Part shown: one piece after another, positions 11,956 through 23,100 of the stretch | Numbering within the stretch: the stretch's first letter is position 1 | Layout of the letters: each line of letters starts with the position of its first letter | Assembly: GCF_028009165.1 (NCBI RefSeq) | Contig: NC_079243.1 | Span: 2,170,001-2,234,000 of the forward strand | From: Akanthomyces muscarius | Taxonomy: Eukaryota; Ascomycota; Sordariomycetes; Hypocreales; Cordycipitaceae | Reading direction: 5' to 3' | DNA length: 64,000 bases | Program-made: the position numbers and the translations under genes | Notes under the pieces: generated by a model | Told to the model about the DNA's origin: nothing | The model's database searches: none | What the model saw: only the letters and a program-made list of their open reading frames with translations

Positions 11956-13988
11956 TCAAGGTGAAGCGCTCGTAGTGAAATGCGTCTGGTTGATGCCGCG
12001 CTCCACGGCCGCAATCTGCAGCGCCAGAAGCTTGGACAGCTGCCGGCCCATCATGAAGCTGCCGGCCATGTACCACAGGCCGGGCACGCCGGTTGGTCGC
12101 GTGAGCTGAACACGTTAGCACGGTCAACTTTCAAACACAACGGGGGATTCAAAGATGGAAGACAGGGAAGATGAAGGAGGAAGAAATTGTTGCAACTTGT
12201 GATTGTAGCAAGGCGGGGAGATGAAGGTGACTTACCCCAGCGCGCTCCGTCTCGGCGTCCAGACCAACACACGGATCATCCGCCCTCTTCGCCAGCTCCT
12301 CTCCCAACAGCCCCTCCATCGTCTCCGTCATCTTCCTGAAGCCCGTCGCCAGCACCACGACATCCGCGCTAATCTGCGTGCCGTCCGCCAGCCGCACGCC
12401 CTGCTTGCCAAACTCGGCCACGCCGTCCGCGCAGTACCGCACCTGGATCCGCCCGTCGATGATCATCTCGCCGGCGCCTTGGTCAATGTAGAAGCCCGTT
12501 ATCTTGACGACCTGGTAGTCGAGCAGGCTGGTGCCGTCGTCGCCGCGGGCGAGCCTCATGCCGGCGGCCTCGAGACCGTCGAGGAGCGGCTTGTCGTGGG
12601 CGGCCATGAGCGGCGCCATGCCCGCGCCGAGGGTCAGCGCGACGGCGGCGGGAAAGGACGTGCCGAGGAGGTCGGCGGACGCGGTGTCGACGCCGGGCGT
12701 GTTCCACGGCGCAAAGACGAACTGCTCGACGGTGGAGGTCGACGCGGTCCAGATGCGGCTGCGCTGCACCATGGTCGTGCTCTTGGCGCCGTGGGCGGCA
12801 AAGTCCTGCGCGATGTCGTGCGCGCTGGTGCCGGCGCCGATGACGACGACGTTCTTGGTGTCGAGGTCGGGAATGGCCCCGGCGGAGGTGTGCGACGCGG
12901 CGTGGTAGGTCTGCCCGGGGAAGGCGTCGAGGCCGGGGAAGGAGGGTATGATGGGGATAGGTGGAAAGATGCCCGTCGCGAGGACGACGTGCGTGGCAGT
13001 GTACGTCTTTTGCTCCGAGTTGTGGTTGAGGGTCATGTTGATGGTGTACTGGCTGGCAGCAGCAGCTTCTTCGCGGCGGCGGATGCTGGTGACGGTGGCG
13101 CCGGGGAGGATGTTGAGGTCCATGGTGGCGCTGTATTGGTCGATCCAGTCGGCAATGTCGTCGCGCCTCGGCCACTTTGGAAACGTGTCGGGAAAATCGA
13201 GAAAGGAAAAGTGGTCGCCGTAGCTGGGGGTGTGCGACTGGATCGAGGCGTACCGCGCGCGCCAGGCGTCGCCGGGGCGCAGGGCCTTGTCGATGATGAG
13301 GTACCGGATGTTGAGCTTCTTGAGCCAGGCGCCGAGCATCGCTCCGGATTGGCCTGTTTGTGTAGTGTGAGTATGTTGCTGCGGAAAGTAGAAGGGAGAG
13401 GTCGACGTTACCTGCGCCGACGATCAGTACCTGATAGTCGTTGGACACCTTGGCGCCGTTGACTCTATCATCTTGATTGAACACGTTGATTTCTTCGGTG
13501 GCAGACGCATCGCGGAGACCCTCTAGCTGAGACGAGACAGTCCATGCCTTCCAGCTCTCCGGCCCGTCATCGTTGCCCAGACGAACGATGCCACGACCCT
13601 GTCCATACTGCGTCTTGAAGACGTAGCCAAACTGCACCATTGTCATAGGGCCCATATCAACCAACTGTGGCACCAGTGCTGGCACGTTGGAAACAACACT
13701 GGCGTGCTCCAGCCGTGCGTCTGAGCCGAAAACATGGTTGCTAATGGCGTCGGGGCCTTTCTTCGAGGTGATGGTCCAGGAGAAGCCGACAGAATCGCGC
13801 CACCAAGATTCTGCAAAGAAGAGGTCTCGAAAAGCGGCTGCATCTTTGGCGGTAACGTGTTTGGCAAGGCCGGATAGCCATTTCTCTGCGATTGCGGTGG
13901 GGTTTATGTCTTCACGGACTGTAGTTTCGTGGAGGACGAGGTTGGGGAACGCCGTGCGGGGCGGATACTCAAAGAAGCCTTCTGCCAT
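11956..13988 (-). CDS. Flavin-containing monooxygenase with N-terminal NTF2-like domain
   Basis: This is a class B FAD/NADPH monooxygenase of the fungal FMO/YUCCA-like group; its substrate is unknown. The exons (minus strand) are 13988-13412, 13353-12236 and 12105-11956, with frame kept at both introns, giving 614 residues. Residues about 25-150 resemble a SnoaL/NTF2-like fold (TAIAEKWLSGLAKHVTAKDA). The FAD Rossmann motif GAGQSG is split by intron 1 near residue 192. The FMO fingerprint FPGQTYHAASH and the second dinucleotide motif VIGAGTSAHD follow. Exon 3 supplies the typical C-terminal GLWYMAGSFMMGRQLSKLLA. This two-domain form is known among fungal FMOs. The cytosolic location is inferred from the lack of a signal peptide. 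Confidence 0.92.
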
Positions 13989-14795
13989 GTTGTACTATAG
14001 TGTAATTGTGTAGAATAAACCGCAAATGCATAGTGATGCTTCGACGCTTCGACGACATATATATATATACATACATATACTCTACACGTCTTCGGCAGGA
14101 AACCAATAGTAGACCTAGTGATCAATAGGATAGGCTGACCAAGCCACCTTTGGAGCTTCGTATAAACGGGTCGCCATGCAAGGGCTTACCTTCGCAGACT
14201 TTATCATGAACCGTTTCTGGCGGCGGCCGTTGGACGGTGGGCGGGCAACACTGGCTTCGTTCCCGTTTTGGCTTCGGTCTAGTCTTGCAGCTCAAGCCGC
14301 CGGCGCCAGTCCAAAAGAAGAACGAGATGGCGGGACTGGACGCCTCGCCGGCGTTAACTCGCACTTCAATAAAGGCTGAGTTCCTGCTGTCGCTTCGACG
14401 TTAAATTTCGGGACATGCTTTAAGGGCTTGACTCCGCATTCTTCTTGATGATCGTGGTGCTGCCGGGCTTGCGTGGCCGCGAGTCGGCGTAAACTGCTTG
14501 TGGCAATGGACCGGCTGTGGCGTCGTCATTGCCTTGCCAGACGGATACTTGAACCGGGCCACACTCCGTTTCAAGTATTTTCTTCTTTCTTCATTTAACG
14601 AAGGTACTTGGTTTGCAACGTATTAGTGTTTTTTTGAGACAGCCGCCGTCGGAGGTAAGAAGACCAAAGTGCGGCCCGCTCAAACTCTCAGTTGCCAACT
14701 GGGCGAGGGATGGTAGTAGGCATCTTACTCGGCGAAAAACTGCAGAGCTATACGATTTCGAAAAATCCTCGTGAATCATACTGAGCAGGGATAAG
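13989..14795. other. Intergenic: FMO upstream, STAND gene downstream flank
   Basis: No gene is seen. A short TA repeat (about 14056-14072, ATATATATATATA) lies some 70-85 bp before the FMO start on its strand and could act as a TATA-like element. The rest is unremarkable. Confidence 0.5.
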
Positions 14796-17236
14796 CTAGC
14801 GAAGTACAGAGACTCTAGCAGACGTGGCCCTTTCCTTCTTGCCCGTGTACCTCGACAATGTAGTCTTGGCATGTTGAACCATACCGGTATACAGCTCTGG
14901 ATTGGCCTGATATGAGAGCAGGTCTGGCGACGCACCCGCCTCCAGTAGCACCCGTACCGTCTCGTCGTGGTGCCAAAATGCTGCCCACTGGATGCCATTT
15001 TCTCCGAAGGCGTTGCGTTCGTTGGGATCGGCGCCCGCGGCCAGCAGGACCTTGACGGCCTCGACCTCACCATACGTGGCCGCAACGTGCAGCGCCGTGG
15101 AGCTGCGAGCACCACCGCGCTCCTCAATTTCATCCCGACTACACACAATCAGCAGGGAGCGTAGAGGCCCGACGAGCCCCTCGCGGGCGCACATGTACAG
15201 CGGCTTCGTCTCCCAGATCAAGGAACCTCCTTTGGGATAGATGCACTGGTACCACGCCGCAAAGTTGCCCGTCGAGGCGGCAAACTTGGAGAAGAGGGCA
15301 AGATAGGCCTCGTCTTCGCATTGTTGCTGCGCCAAGGTGCGTGCATGACGCGTCCAGAAGCACGCGGCGTACTCGAGGAACGGCCAGTCTCGCTTGCGCG
15401 CTGCCAGGGCAGCTTCGTCTGGGCATGTGTACTGAAACGGCGACAGCGCGAGGTAGTAGAGACAAGCCCGCGTCATTGCGTTATTTGCTGCAACTGGATC
15501 AATGTGATATGTTTCGGACAGTTTGGGCTCCGTAAGAAAGGTGCGGACGGAAGAGTGGGCGAGTTCAATGCGCTGGTTGCCGGCATCGTAGTGGACCAGG
15601 CTGCGCAAAGAATGCACAATGGCCTCTGGTTCGATGAGTCGGTCGTCCTCACCAAAATCATCAGTAAAAGTTAGGGATACCGCTTCTCCTAGCTCATTGA
15701 GTTTAAGTGGTCGCATGGCCGACACTAAATACTGCAGCATAGCTTGGGCCGCGTCTGCCATGTCGCTCGGAACATTTCGTAGAATTCCCATGTAAATATC
15801 CCCCAGAGTGGAGGCAACTCCGTCCAAAGCACTTTTGATGGCCCGAGGTGTAGCGCGTCGCAAGAGGTCATCAATGGTGCAACTTGTCCACCGAAAAGAG
15901 CCTTGATGCTGGGACTGTATGGCTTTGACGAGCGAAACCTGTAGCTCATGCCGCAGCCGTTTTAGCTTTGGTTCTCGAGAAAAGCGGGCTGTGATATATG
16001 AGTTGATGTCACTGCTGACTCTGGAAAGATCCAGGTTGACTTCTTTCGACGGTAAACTGTACAGAGAGATGGTGTCCTGAACGGTTTGCGCTACATTTTC
16101 GGTGCTCGAAAGCACGAGTCTGACACGCCCGCCGCCGCCCATGACGACTTGACAGACCGCCTCCAAAGCAGCGACTAGATTCTCTCCACACTCATTCACG
16201 GCGTCGACGAGTAGGAAAACATCTTTCAGTATCGCCGGCGTGACTTTTTTGATCATCGAGACCATCATTGGCACTTGGACCAGCTCGTGTGAGCTGTTGC
16301 GCGTCTTGGACTCTTGATACGCCGCGAGTACCGTATGTCGAACGGTCGAACGCTGCCGGCAAAGTTGAGCGATGAATGATCCGAGTATATTTCGAGGTTC
16401 TTGCGATGAGGATTCGTTATAAGAACAGTAAAAGTAAGAGACGACACAATCTGCTTGCAAGAGTCTGCAACGCCCATATCAGCGAATTGTCTCAAGACTG
16501 ACATGCTTAAAACGGCAGCCTACCTATCAGCACAAGCAGACATCAGACATGTCTTGCCGGAACCAGGTTTCCCTTTCAGCCAAAGAAACGGCTCGGTCGA
16601 AGAAGCCCAATCTTGAAATGTCTCGTCCAGAAACCAGGCATTTGTGCCCACGAGGCGACAAGATGAGGCCGTGGCATGGGTAATGTTGGGGTCGCAGGGA
16701 GCAAACCACTTCATCGCCTCCAGGTACACAGAATCCTCTTCCTGCGTTTTCTGAATCTCTTGGACAGACTTGGAGAGTGCATTAACAGAGCATTGGATGT
16801 CTTGCGTAGCTTGTAGACCGTCCCTTGTCACTGCAAGAATGAAAAATGTCTTGAGGCGCTCCAAGTGCGTGGCCAGCGCTTGCACGTGGGGTCGCTTCAG
16901 AGGCCATAGTAACTTTTTTGTAATATTTTCAGACCTTGAAGCGCCAACTTTGAGAGTGTCTGCAAGCTTCTCGAGGACAAGGCGTGTCTCATTGAGCATC
17001 TCTTGACATTCCGGAGAGTATAAGTTGGGTGAAGCCACAATGTGCGTGCTACTATATTTTGTAATCAATTCAAGGTCTTGCTCCATCTGTGTAAGGGCTG
17101 CGTGCATGCCGAACAGCTCGCAGCGCAGCTGCGCGACTTCCGCCTTGCATCCTGAGACGGCATCGCCGTATACGAAGATTGCCTGCGTGATTTGGGCGAC
17201 GACGCCGATGACGCCAATCACGGACGCAGGGTCCAT
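14796..17236 (-). CDS. STAND (NLR-like) protein: Helo-like N-terminus, NACHT-type NTPase, ankyrin repeats
   Basis: This has the architecture of a fungal NLR-like signal-transduction ATPase. The exons (minus) are 17236-16524 and 16464-14796 (intron 16523-16465), giving 793 residues. The N-terminus MDPASVIGVIGVVAQITQ with following helices resembles the Helo-like domain common at the start of fungal STAND proteins. The P-loop is GKPGSGKT at about residues 222-229, and a Walker B-like LLVDAVNE follows. A winged-helix-like region (PLKLNELGEAVSLTF) precedes ankyrin repeats near the C-terminus (TALHVAATYGEVEAVKVLLAAGADPN). The repeat block is short, about two clear units. I used the ATG at 17236; an upstream in-frame start would add 38 residues lacking family features. 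Such proteins act in non-self recognition or immunity-like responses, but the role here is inference. Confidence 0.88.
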
Positions 17237-18967
17237 CTCTGGTTTTGATATGCTACCAAAGTGATTTTCCCCGATGGCATGGATTTTGCAATCACATGTA
17301 GTTTGGCGTTGATGGCCTGAAGTGAGGGCCAGCGTGAGGGGAGTGGCCAAGTGGCCAATCGCGGCAGGCCAGCCCGGCTGAGCTCCGCCGTGATGCGTGT
17401 CGCGAGCTTCAGCTGCGGGAACCAGCCTAGCCTTGTAGAGTGTGGAGCAATGTCAAAACATTATTCGAATGCAACCTCGACAGGAAGAGTCTTGACGACG
17501 GCTGCGATAAGTATAGATAGCCGGGTCTTTTCGACAGTGTCATGCTTTAGCGGCACTTGTATCCGTGCCCCAGGCTAGATGGCGGTAAACTAATCCACCA
17601 CGTTGCGAGCGGCCACTAACCTGCCTAGTTTCCATTATTCTTGATCATCCCCCCCCGCGCCGGGCTTCACTCGCTGCCAAAGAGCTTATTACTCAGGTGG
17701 TGGTACCGGCTGCGACGGCCCACCGTGCATACGGCGTACAGCAAGCCCTGCGAGCGAAAAATCGGCATGGACGTGGCTGAGCAAGGGCGTGGCAAGGTGT
17801 CTACTAACTAAGTAATAAGTCGAACGACGTCTGTAGCTGCTGTAGGTGGGAAAAATACAGTAAGCGACAAAGTGGGCGCCCAGACACGGAATTCAGAAAC
17901 GGCGTGTAAGACGGGATGAGGGTCTGTCTGGCGGTGGACGACGCTAGCCGGTGAGGCGGCGCGGCTTGGATGAAATCGGGATTGGGAAAAGATTGGCGTC
18001 GATGAAGATGATGATGAAAGTGAAGATGAAGGGGAGCAAACGGGCTGGCGAAGATGGAGGAGGAAGAACACCGTGTTTGCCTTTGTCGTCGTTTGCTCGA
18101 CAGCTGGTACCTGTTTTGCCTGTTTATCGCTCGCCAGCTGCCAGTCGGCCGATAGGGAGCGGCTTTCGGCCCAGTGCGGCCCCGATTTAGACGTTGTCCT
18201 GTGCCCACTGCGGAAAGACTCATCAGGCTCTCGCTCACCTTGGCTTTTTTGGCTTTTGGCTTTTTCTTACGATTGGCTGAAAAGACAGCGTAGCAATGCA
18301 GCGGGTCATGATGCCACATCCAGAACCTTGGCTGTCATATTGTCTCTCCTGCGGGTGTGAATGGGCCAGGGTCTCGCTGACCATTCACTGCGGGCGGCCC
18401 TGTACAGCCACCATTGAATTCCCTCGTGCCATATTTCTTTCAATGTCCTCTACTTTTGCGAATCCCTTCTTTGAAACAATTTTGAACAAGAAGGTAAAGA
18501 AGGAAACGGCGAGTGCGCAGACTGTCAACTGATTATTCCGAGTCGACCCTGGGATCCGTTGGCGATTTACATCGCTGTCCCACACCAACTCGCCTCTCCT
18601 TTCCCCATGCAGCGTCGTATTATTACTTCCACACGTCAGATTGTCACACAGCGCTTGGCGCATGATATGTCCATCGACACCATATAATCGACTCGCCTCC
18701 TTCCATCGAAGACTTGTCTGTCTCCTTCACTTTTACGCTGCTCGCCTCCACATTTCAAGTTACTCAGTAGCATCGCAGCTACGGGGGCATTTTAGAGACT
18801 GCTGCTCAGCCCAACTTCCGCATATCTATCGCGTTCAAATATTGTCGCCAACATTTAACACCCAGCTTCTCAGTAAGGCGGCATAATACTGGCTGCTTAA
18901 CGCCCTTACATATATCGCAGCCCGTGCCTCTCAGAGCACCACAGTGATACCCGATTCTTCGCCCAGC
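17237..18967. other. Intergenic: divergent promoters of STAND and repeat-membrane genes
   Basis: This 1.7 kb lies between two divergently transcribed genes. I see no coding region with recognisable features. A C8 run occurs near 17650. A moderately CT-rich segment before 18968 may be the leader of the repeat-protein gene. Confidence 0.5.
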
Positions 18968-20101
18968 ATGGACCACCCCAACTCACATCCTGATGGCCGC
19001 TCTTACTACCAGATGGATCCCCAGGTCACGGGCGACCAGCTGAGCAGCCACCCCTCACACGAACTGCACAATGCGGCCTATCCAGAATCAGATTACCGGC
19101 CCGGCATGGGATACAGGCCCCCGCCCCCGGGCGCATCGTCATCACACGCCAACGCGGTCGGGCAAGATTTTAAGCCTTATCCACCCCCCGAGCCGCGACA
19201 CGAACTGCCATCGGACTCTATTCACGATGCCGCCTATCCAAATTCCAATTACAGACCCGGAGGAGGATACTCGCCGGCAGTCAATCCCTCAGTAGAGCTG
19301 GCATCACACGGAATCGACAACGCAGCATACCCGGATTCACATTATAGGCCGGGAGCAGGTTATTCGCCATTGGGCGGCCCTTCAGCAGAGCTATCTTCGC
19401 ACGGAATCAACAACGCAGCGTACCCGGACTCACATTACAGCCCTGCGGCAGCATACTCGCCCTCTGCAGGAAAGTCGCCCGCGCCGGCTTCAGATGTGAT
19501 AGACAGTGCTGCCTATCCAGATTCAAACTACAGACCGGGCACGGCGTACTCTGCGGCGGCCTCCTCCCGAGGGCCGTTACACGGCCGTCCTCCGTTGCCT
19601 TGCCCGAAGCACCTCGAAAGCACAGCATCACCGTCGCAGTCACCCTGGACGAGAGCCGGGCCCTCGTCATCGGCTGCTGAGCCTTCGAACGGCGGCAGCC
19701 TGTTGCCGCAGTCCACGGGCTCCGAGTTGCCGCCGCCGCCTTACCAGCCTGGAGAGAGCGAAAGAGGCGCACCTCCACCTCGACCTCTGCAAACACAACA
19801 AACATCAAACGCATCGTCGCCAACGCGCAGACAGCAGGAAGAGTCGATCCCCATGACGACGTTTCCCGTGTACCAGAATGCCGTCGGCCACGTCGCCAAC
19901 CGCAGCAACGCCTCGTCGGCGCTGGAGCGCGGCTACAAGGAGTATGACCGCGACCAAGCCAAGGTCGACGAGACGAACCGGCGCAGAAGTAGACGCAAAT
20001 GGCTCATTGGAACACTGGCCACGACAGTGGTTGTAGCCGCCATTATTGGTGTCGTGGTGGCGTTGATCAAGAACAAGGTGTTTGATGATGATGACGACTA
20101 G
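18968..20101 (+). CDS. Repeat-containing, C-terminally anchored membrane protein with PPxY motif (uncharacterised)
   Basis: This is a 377-residue single-exon protein that I do not recognise as a named family. The first ATG in frame is 18968; the frame extends a few codons upstream only through a GTG. Five copies of a motif close to xAAYPxSxYRPGxxY occur within roughly the first 200 residues (for example NAAYPESDYRPGMGY, DAAYPNSNYRPGGGY, SAAYPDSNYRPGTAY). A Ser/Pro-rich linker holds LPPPPYQPGE, a PPxY site, near residue 258. A basic RRRSRRK precedes one hydrophobic segment (WLIGTLATTVVVAAIIGVVV), and the protein ends in KVFDDDDD. By the positive-inside rule the repeats should be cytosolic with a short acidic tail outside or in the lumen. 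PPxY motifs recruit WW-domain ubiquitin ligases such as Rsp5, so an adaptor role is possible (inference). Confidence 0.85.
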   Translation: MDHPNSHPDGRSYYQMDPQVTGDQLSSHPSHELHNAAYPESDYRPGMGYRPPPPGASSSHANAVGQDFKPYPPPEPRHELPSDSIHDAAYPNSNYRPGGGYSPAVNPSVELASHGIDNAAYPDSHYRPGAGYSPLGGPSAELSSHGINNAAYPDSHYSPAAAYSPSAGKSPAPASDVIDSAAYPDSNYRPGTAYSAAASSRGPLHGRPPLPCPKHLESTASPSQSPWTRAGPSSSAAEPSNGGSLLPQSTGSELPPPPYQPGESERGAPPPRPLQTQQTSNASSPTRRQQEESIPMTTFPVYQNAVGHVANRSNASSALERGYKEYDRDQAKVDETNRRRSRRKWLIGTLATTVVVAAIIGVVVALIKNKVFDDDDD

Positions 20102-23100
20102 CTGGCGGAGCGTTGACCAAGGTATCTGATGCCGATGGCGGATGACAAGCTTCGAAGGTTGTCTTGTGAAGACGGATGAGGCGTCGGTGTTGGGATTTTC
20201 ATCTATGTACAGGGTCTATCAGGCTGCACCGTGGTTGACAAACTTCTACAGTCATGTGGTACGTGCACTAAAGCATTTGAAGCGTTCCTTTTGTATATCC
20301 AGAAAATGCGGCGTTTTTCTGTTGGATAGTCATGACTTGATTTCTTCAACCTGTTCCAATGTGATTGCCGAACTCGTCATTTAAGACACCGTCTACGGTG
20401 ATATGCATGCATGAAGCCCCAACCTCTATTGCTGCACTTCTCGATTGGCGTATAACAACCACCCTCGATTCACCCGCAATATTTCATAAGCATACCCTAC
20501 GAGCGAACGAAATCCTCGCGGCAGTTGTAGATAGGCTATACAGTGGCGGCTCGGGCCTTTTCACCGAACTACGTTTTTCTTCGCTGCAGGGACCGACCGA
20601 TGCGACGCCACCTCTCCACGCTGTGGGCCGCACACCGTGTGGAAAGAGATTAGCGACGAGGTCATTGCCACATGCACGAGACATAGTTAGACTTGCGTCA
20701 TTGATTCCAGGGCAACAGCGCTGCCTCTTGTTCGGGAGACGGCGTAATAGGGAGTGAGGTTTCCCCCCACCGTTGCGTTGAAGCTGGGGAGCCCCTTGAA
20801 GCACGGTCCATGCAGAGGGCTTGGTTATTATCATTAGCGGGATGCTCATGCCGAGTCAGGCAACTGGATTAAAACGAGCGAGTGAGAGGTTGCGCGACGG
20901 CCCGCGAGTCAACGGGGCGTAAACGGGTATCCCGTGCTTTGGGATGGCCGGTGCATTCGTGGCGATGCTTTATAGCGAAAACCCCAGAAAAAGACACAAC
21001 GCAGCTGAAAGAACTGACAGGTAGCAAGTGGCGGGTGGCGGCGACGTGGTCTGCGCCTCAGGGCTGAGTCGCGCTCGATGGGATGGGACGACACGATGGT
21101 GGCGCTACACTGTCATGTCCTTGCATGTTCCCCCTCTCATGTTTTCAAGCCGCATTTCGCTGGGCCAATCAAGACGGCGAGAGACCCAGAATGCGTGACA
21201 GATTCCGTCATCCCGACAACCTGGCTCAGCGAATAGAAACTGAAATTCTTGGCCTATATGGAGCCAGTTATAGACATCTTGTGCTTTTCTCCTTCTTTAG
21301 TGATGGAATCAATAAAGGTGCCAAATGTGAGGCGACATATGATGTGATTTTTGCCAAGAGTAAATACCGCTGAGCAGGGAGCGCATGATGGTCGCAGACG
21401 GAAACAAGAAGAGCGACCTGTTTTGCCCGCGACACGGTGTTATACCCGTGGTGGCAGGAAGAGTAGTAGCACAACTGTGGCTGCTTCTTTTGTGTGACGC
21501 GGGGCAGGATGCTGCCCGCAGAAAACCAACCTCGATCTGTACCTGCAGGTACAAGGAGTCTTGTATCTGAACAAGTTTTTAGTATGTAATGAGAATCTGA
21601 ACGATTGGAGACGGGTGGGGTGTTATTCGCGAAGAAGCGACGTCAGCCCCTCTCCCCACGGACCAGTGGCTTGCTCGCATTGGGCCCCAGGGCGGAGATG
21701 AAGCATGTAGATCTTGGCGCCTAGAACTTGGGGAGAGGGATAACGTGTTCCAGAAATTGGCAGTTGGTTGGGTGAAGAGACGAGACAAGGACGCCATGGT
21801 GGCTGGCCAGACAGCGTGCAACGGTCGCGAAACCTCGTGCGATCCGATGGCCGAGTCGGGCATTTCAGCCACCAACGTTACTGGAGCGCACTAGCTGGGC
21901 AGGAACCAAGACGCTATTCTTCTTCATCTATTATTGACAGCTAATGTGGATGACGCAAAGAGTACTTGGCTTTGCAACGGTTGGGGGGACCTCTGTCAAA
22001 GACGTCAGAGGCGGGTTGCGGGCCAATGCGGGATAATTAGGCAGCAGGCATCATCTCTTGATGTTACACAATGAAGAAATGCCAGCAAGCCGCTCAAAGT
22101 GGAAAGTTGAACGCCAGGCTAGAAGACAAAGTGGAAGCAGAGTGGAAGGTGTGGGAGACGAGGCCCTGACAGGGGACGTTGGGTCGCCTTCTAGGGCCTT
22201 TCTAGCGGGCTTTTAGCCAGGCTTCCGGGGTTAATAGGGCCGGGCTTGGTAATAATAATGCAGTTCGCCTTTTTTCCCCGGTTCTTTCCTGTGCTGCAAA
22301 ATGAGCCAATGCAACCTGGTCGCGATATCCGAGGAGATGCAGAAGTCAGCGCGGACTCGCCAGAAGCAAGAGAAGCGACGCGCTACCTAAATAGAGCGTA
22401 GAGGAGAGGGAGATTGATTACAGAAACTGGAGAGGCGCGTTGGAAACAAGAAGGCCCCAGACTGTAGCACTGTAAGTACCAAGAGACCACTTTGGACCTG
22501 GATCCTTGAACCATGAGCCCATGTGGCCATTTTAATTATCCTTCGAAACGAGAATACACATCCCTGCAAGAATGTTTATTTAATCTCAGGAGGAGAATTA
22601 TGCGCGCCCAACGGGATGCTATGGGGGTTTTTGGGCACTGTTATACCCGACCCGGCTATAGTACAGAATTTCGATTTCGACAACCATGTCGACCTGAAAA
22701 AGAAGAAAAAAAAAAACACATATGCCACGGATAGAGAAGCAAACTTTTTCTTCTGGGAAGAAGATGGCAAGGGTCTTCTCTTAAATCCCTCTTTCATGGC
22801 TTGAGGATGGGCAAATCACTCCCCTTTATAGCAACTGGGCTTGGCCGTTTCCGGGACGTCGTGCAGCATGGGTGTGGCTTGGACGGCCAACCCGACTGCT
22901 CGGCGCTTCCTGTGCTGCCCTGCATATCGAGGCTTTTTCTTCCCTCCTTTGTCTTTTTTTTTTTTTTTTTTTTTACATGAGACGAGCAGGGCAGCATCCT
23001 TACAGCCACACGGGATTGGTTTTTCTTCTCTCTGCGGATCCAAACGAATTGCTGATGCCTAGAGGCCAGCCCTGTCATGGCATCACAAAACCACACAGGC

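Noticed and set aside
12221..13462. 413-codon frame antisense to the FMO gene
   Set aside because: Shadow of the FMO exons; it crosses their introns and has no recognisable features.
18944..18967. Eight extra codons before the repeat membrane protein
   Set aside because: They would start with GTG; the first ATG at 18968 is the normal eukaryotic start.
22954..22974. Poly(T) as evidence of a retrotransposon
   Set aside because: No coding relic or target-site duplication was seen beside it; treated as a simple repeat only.
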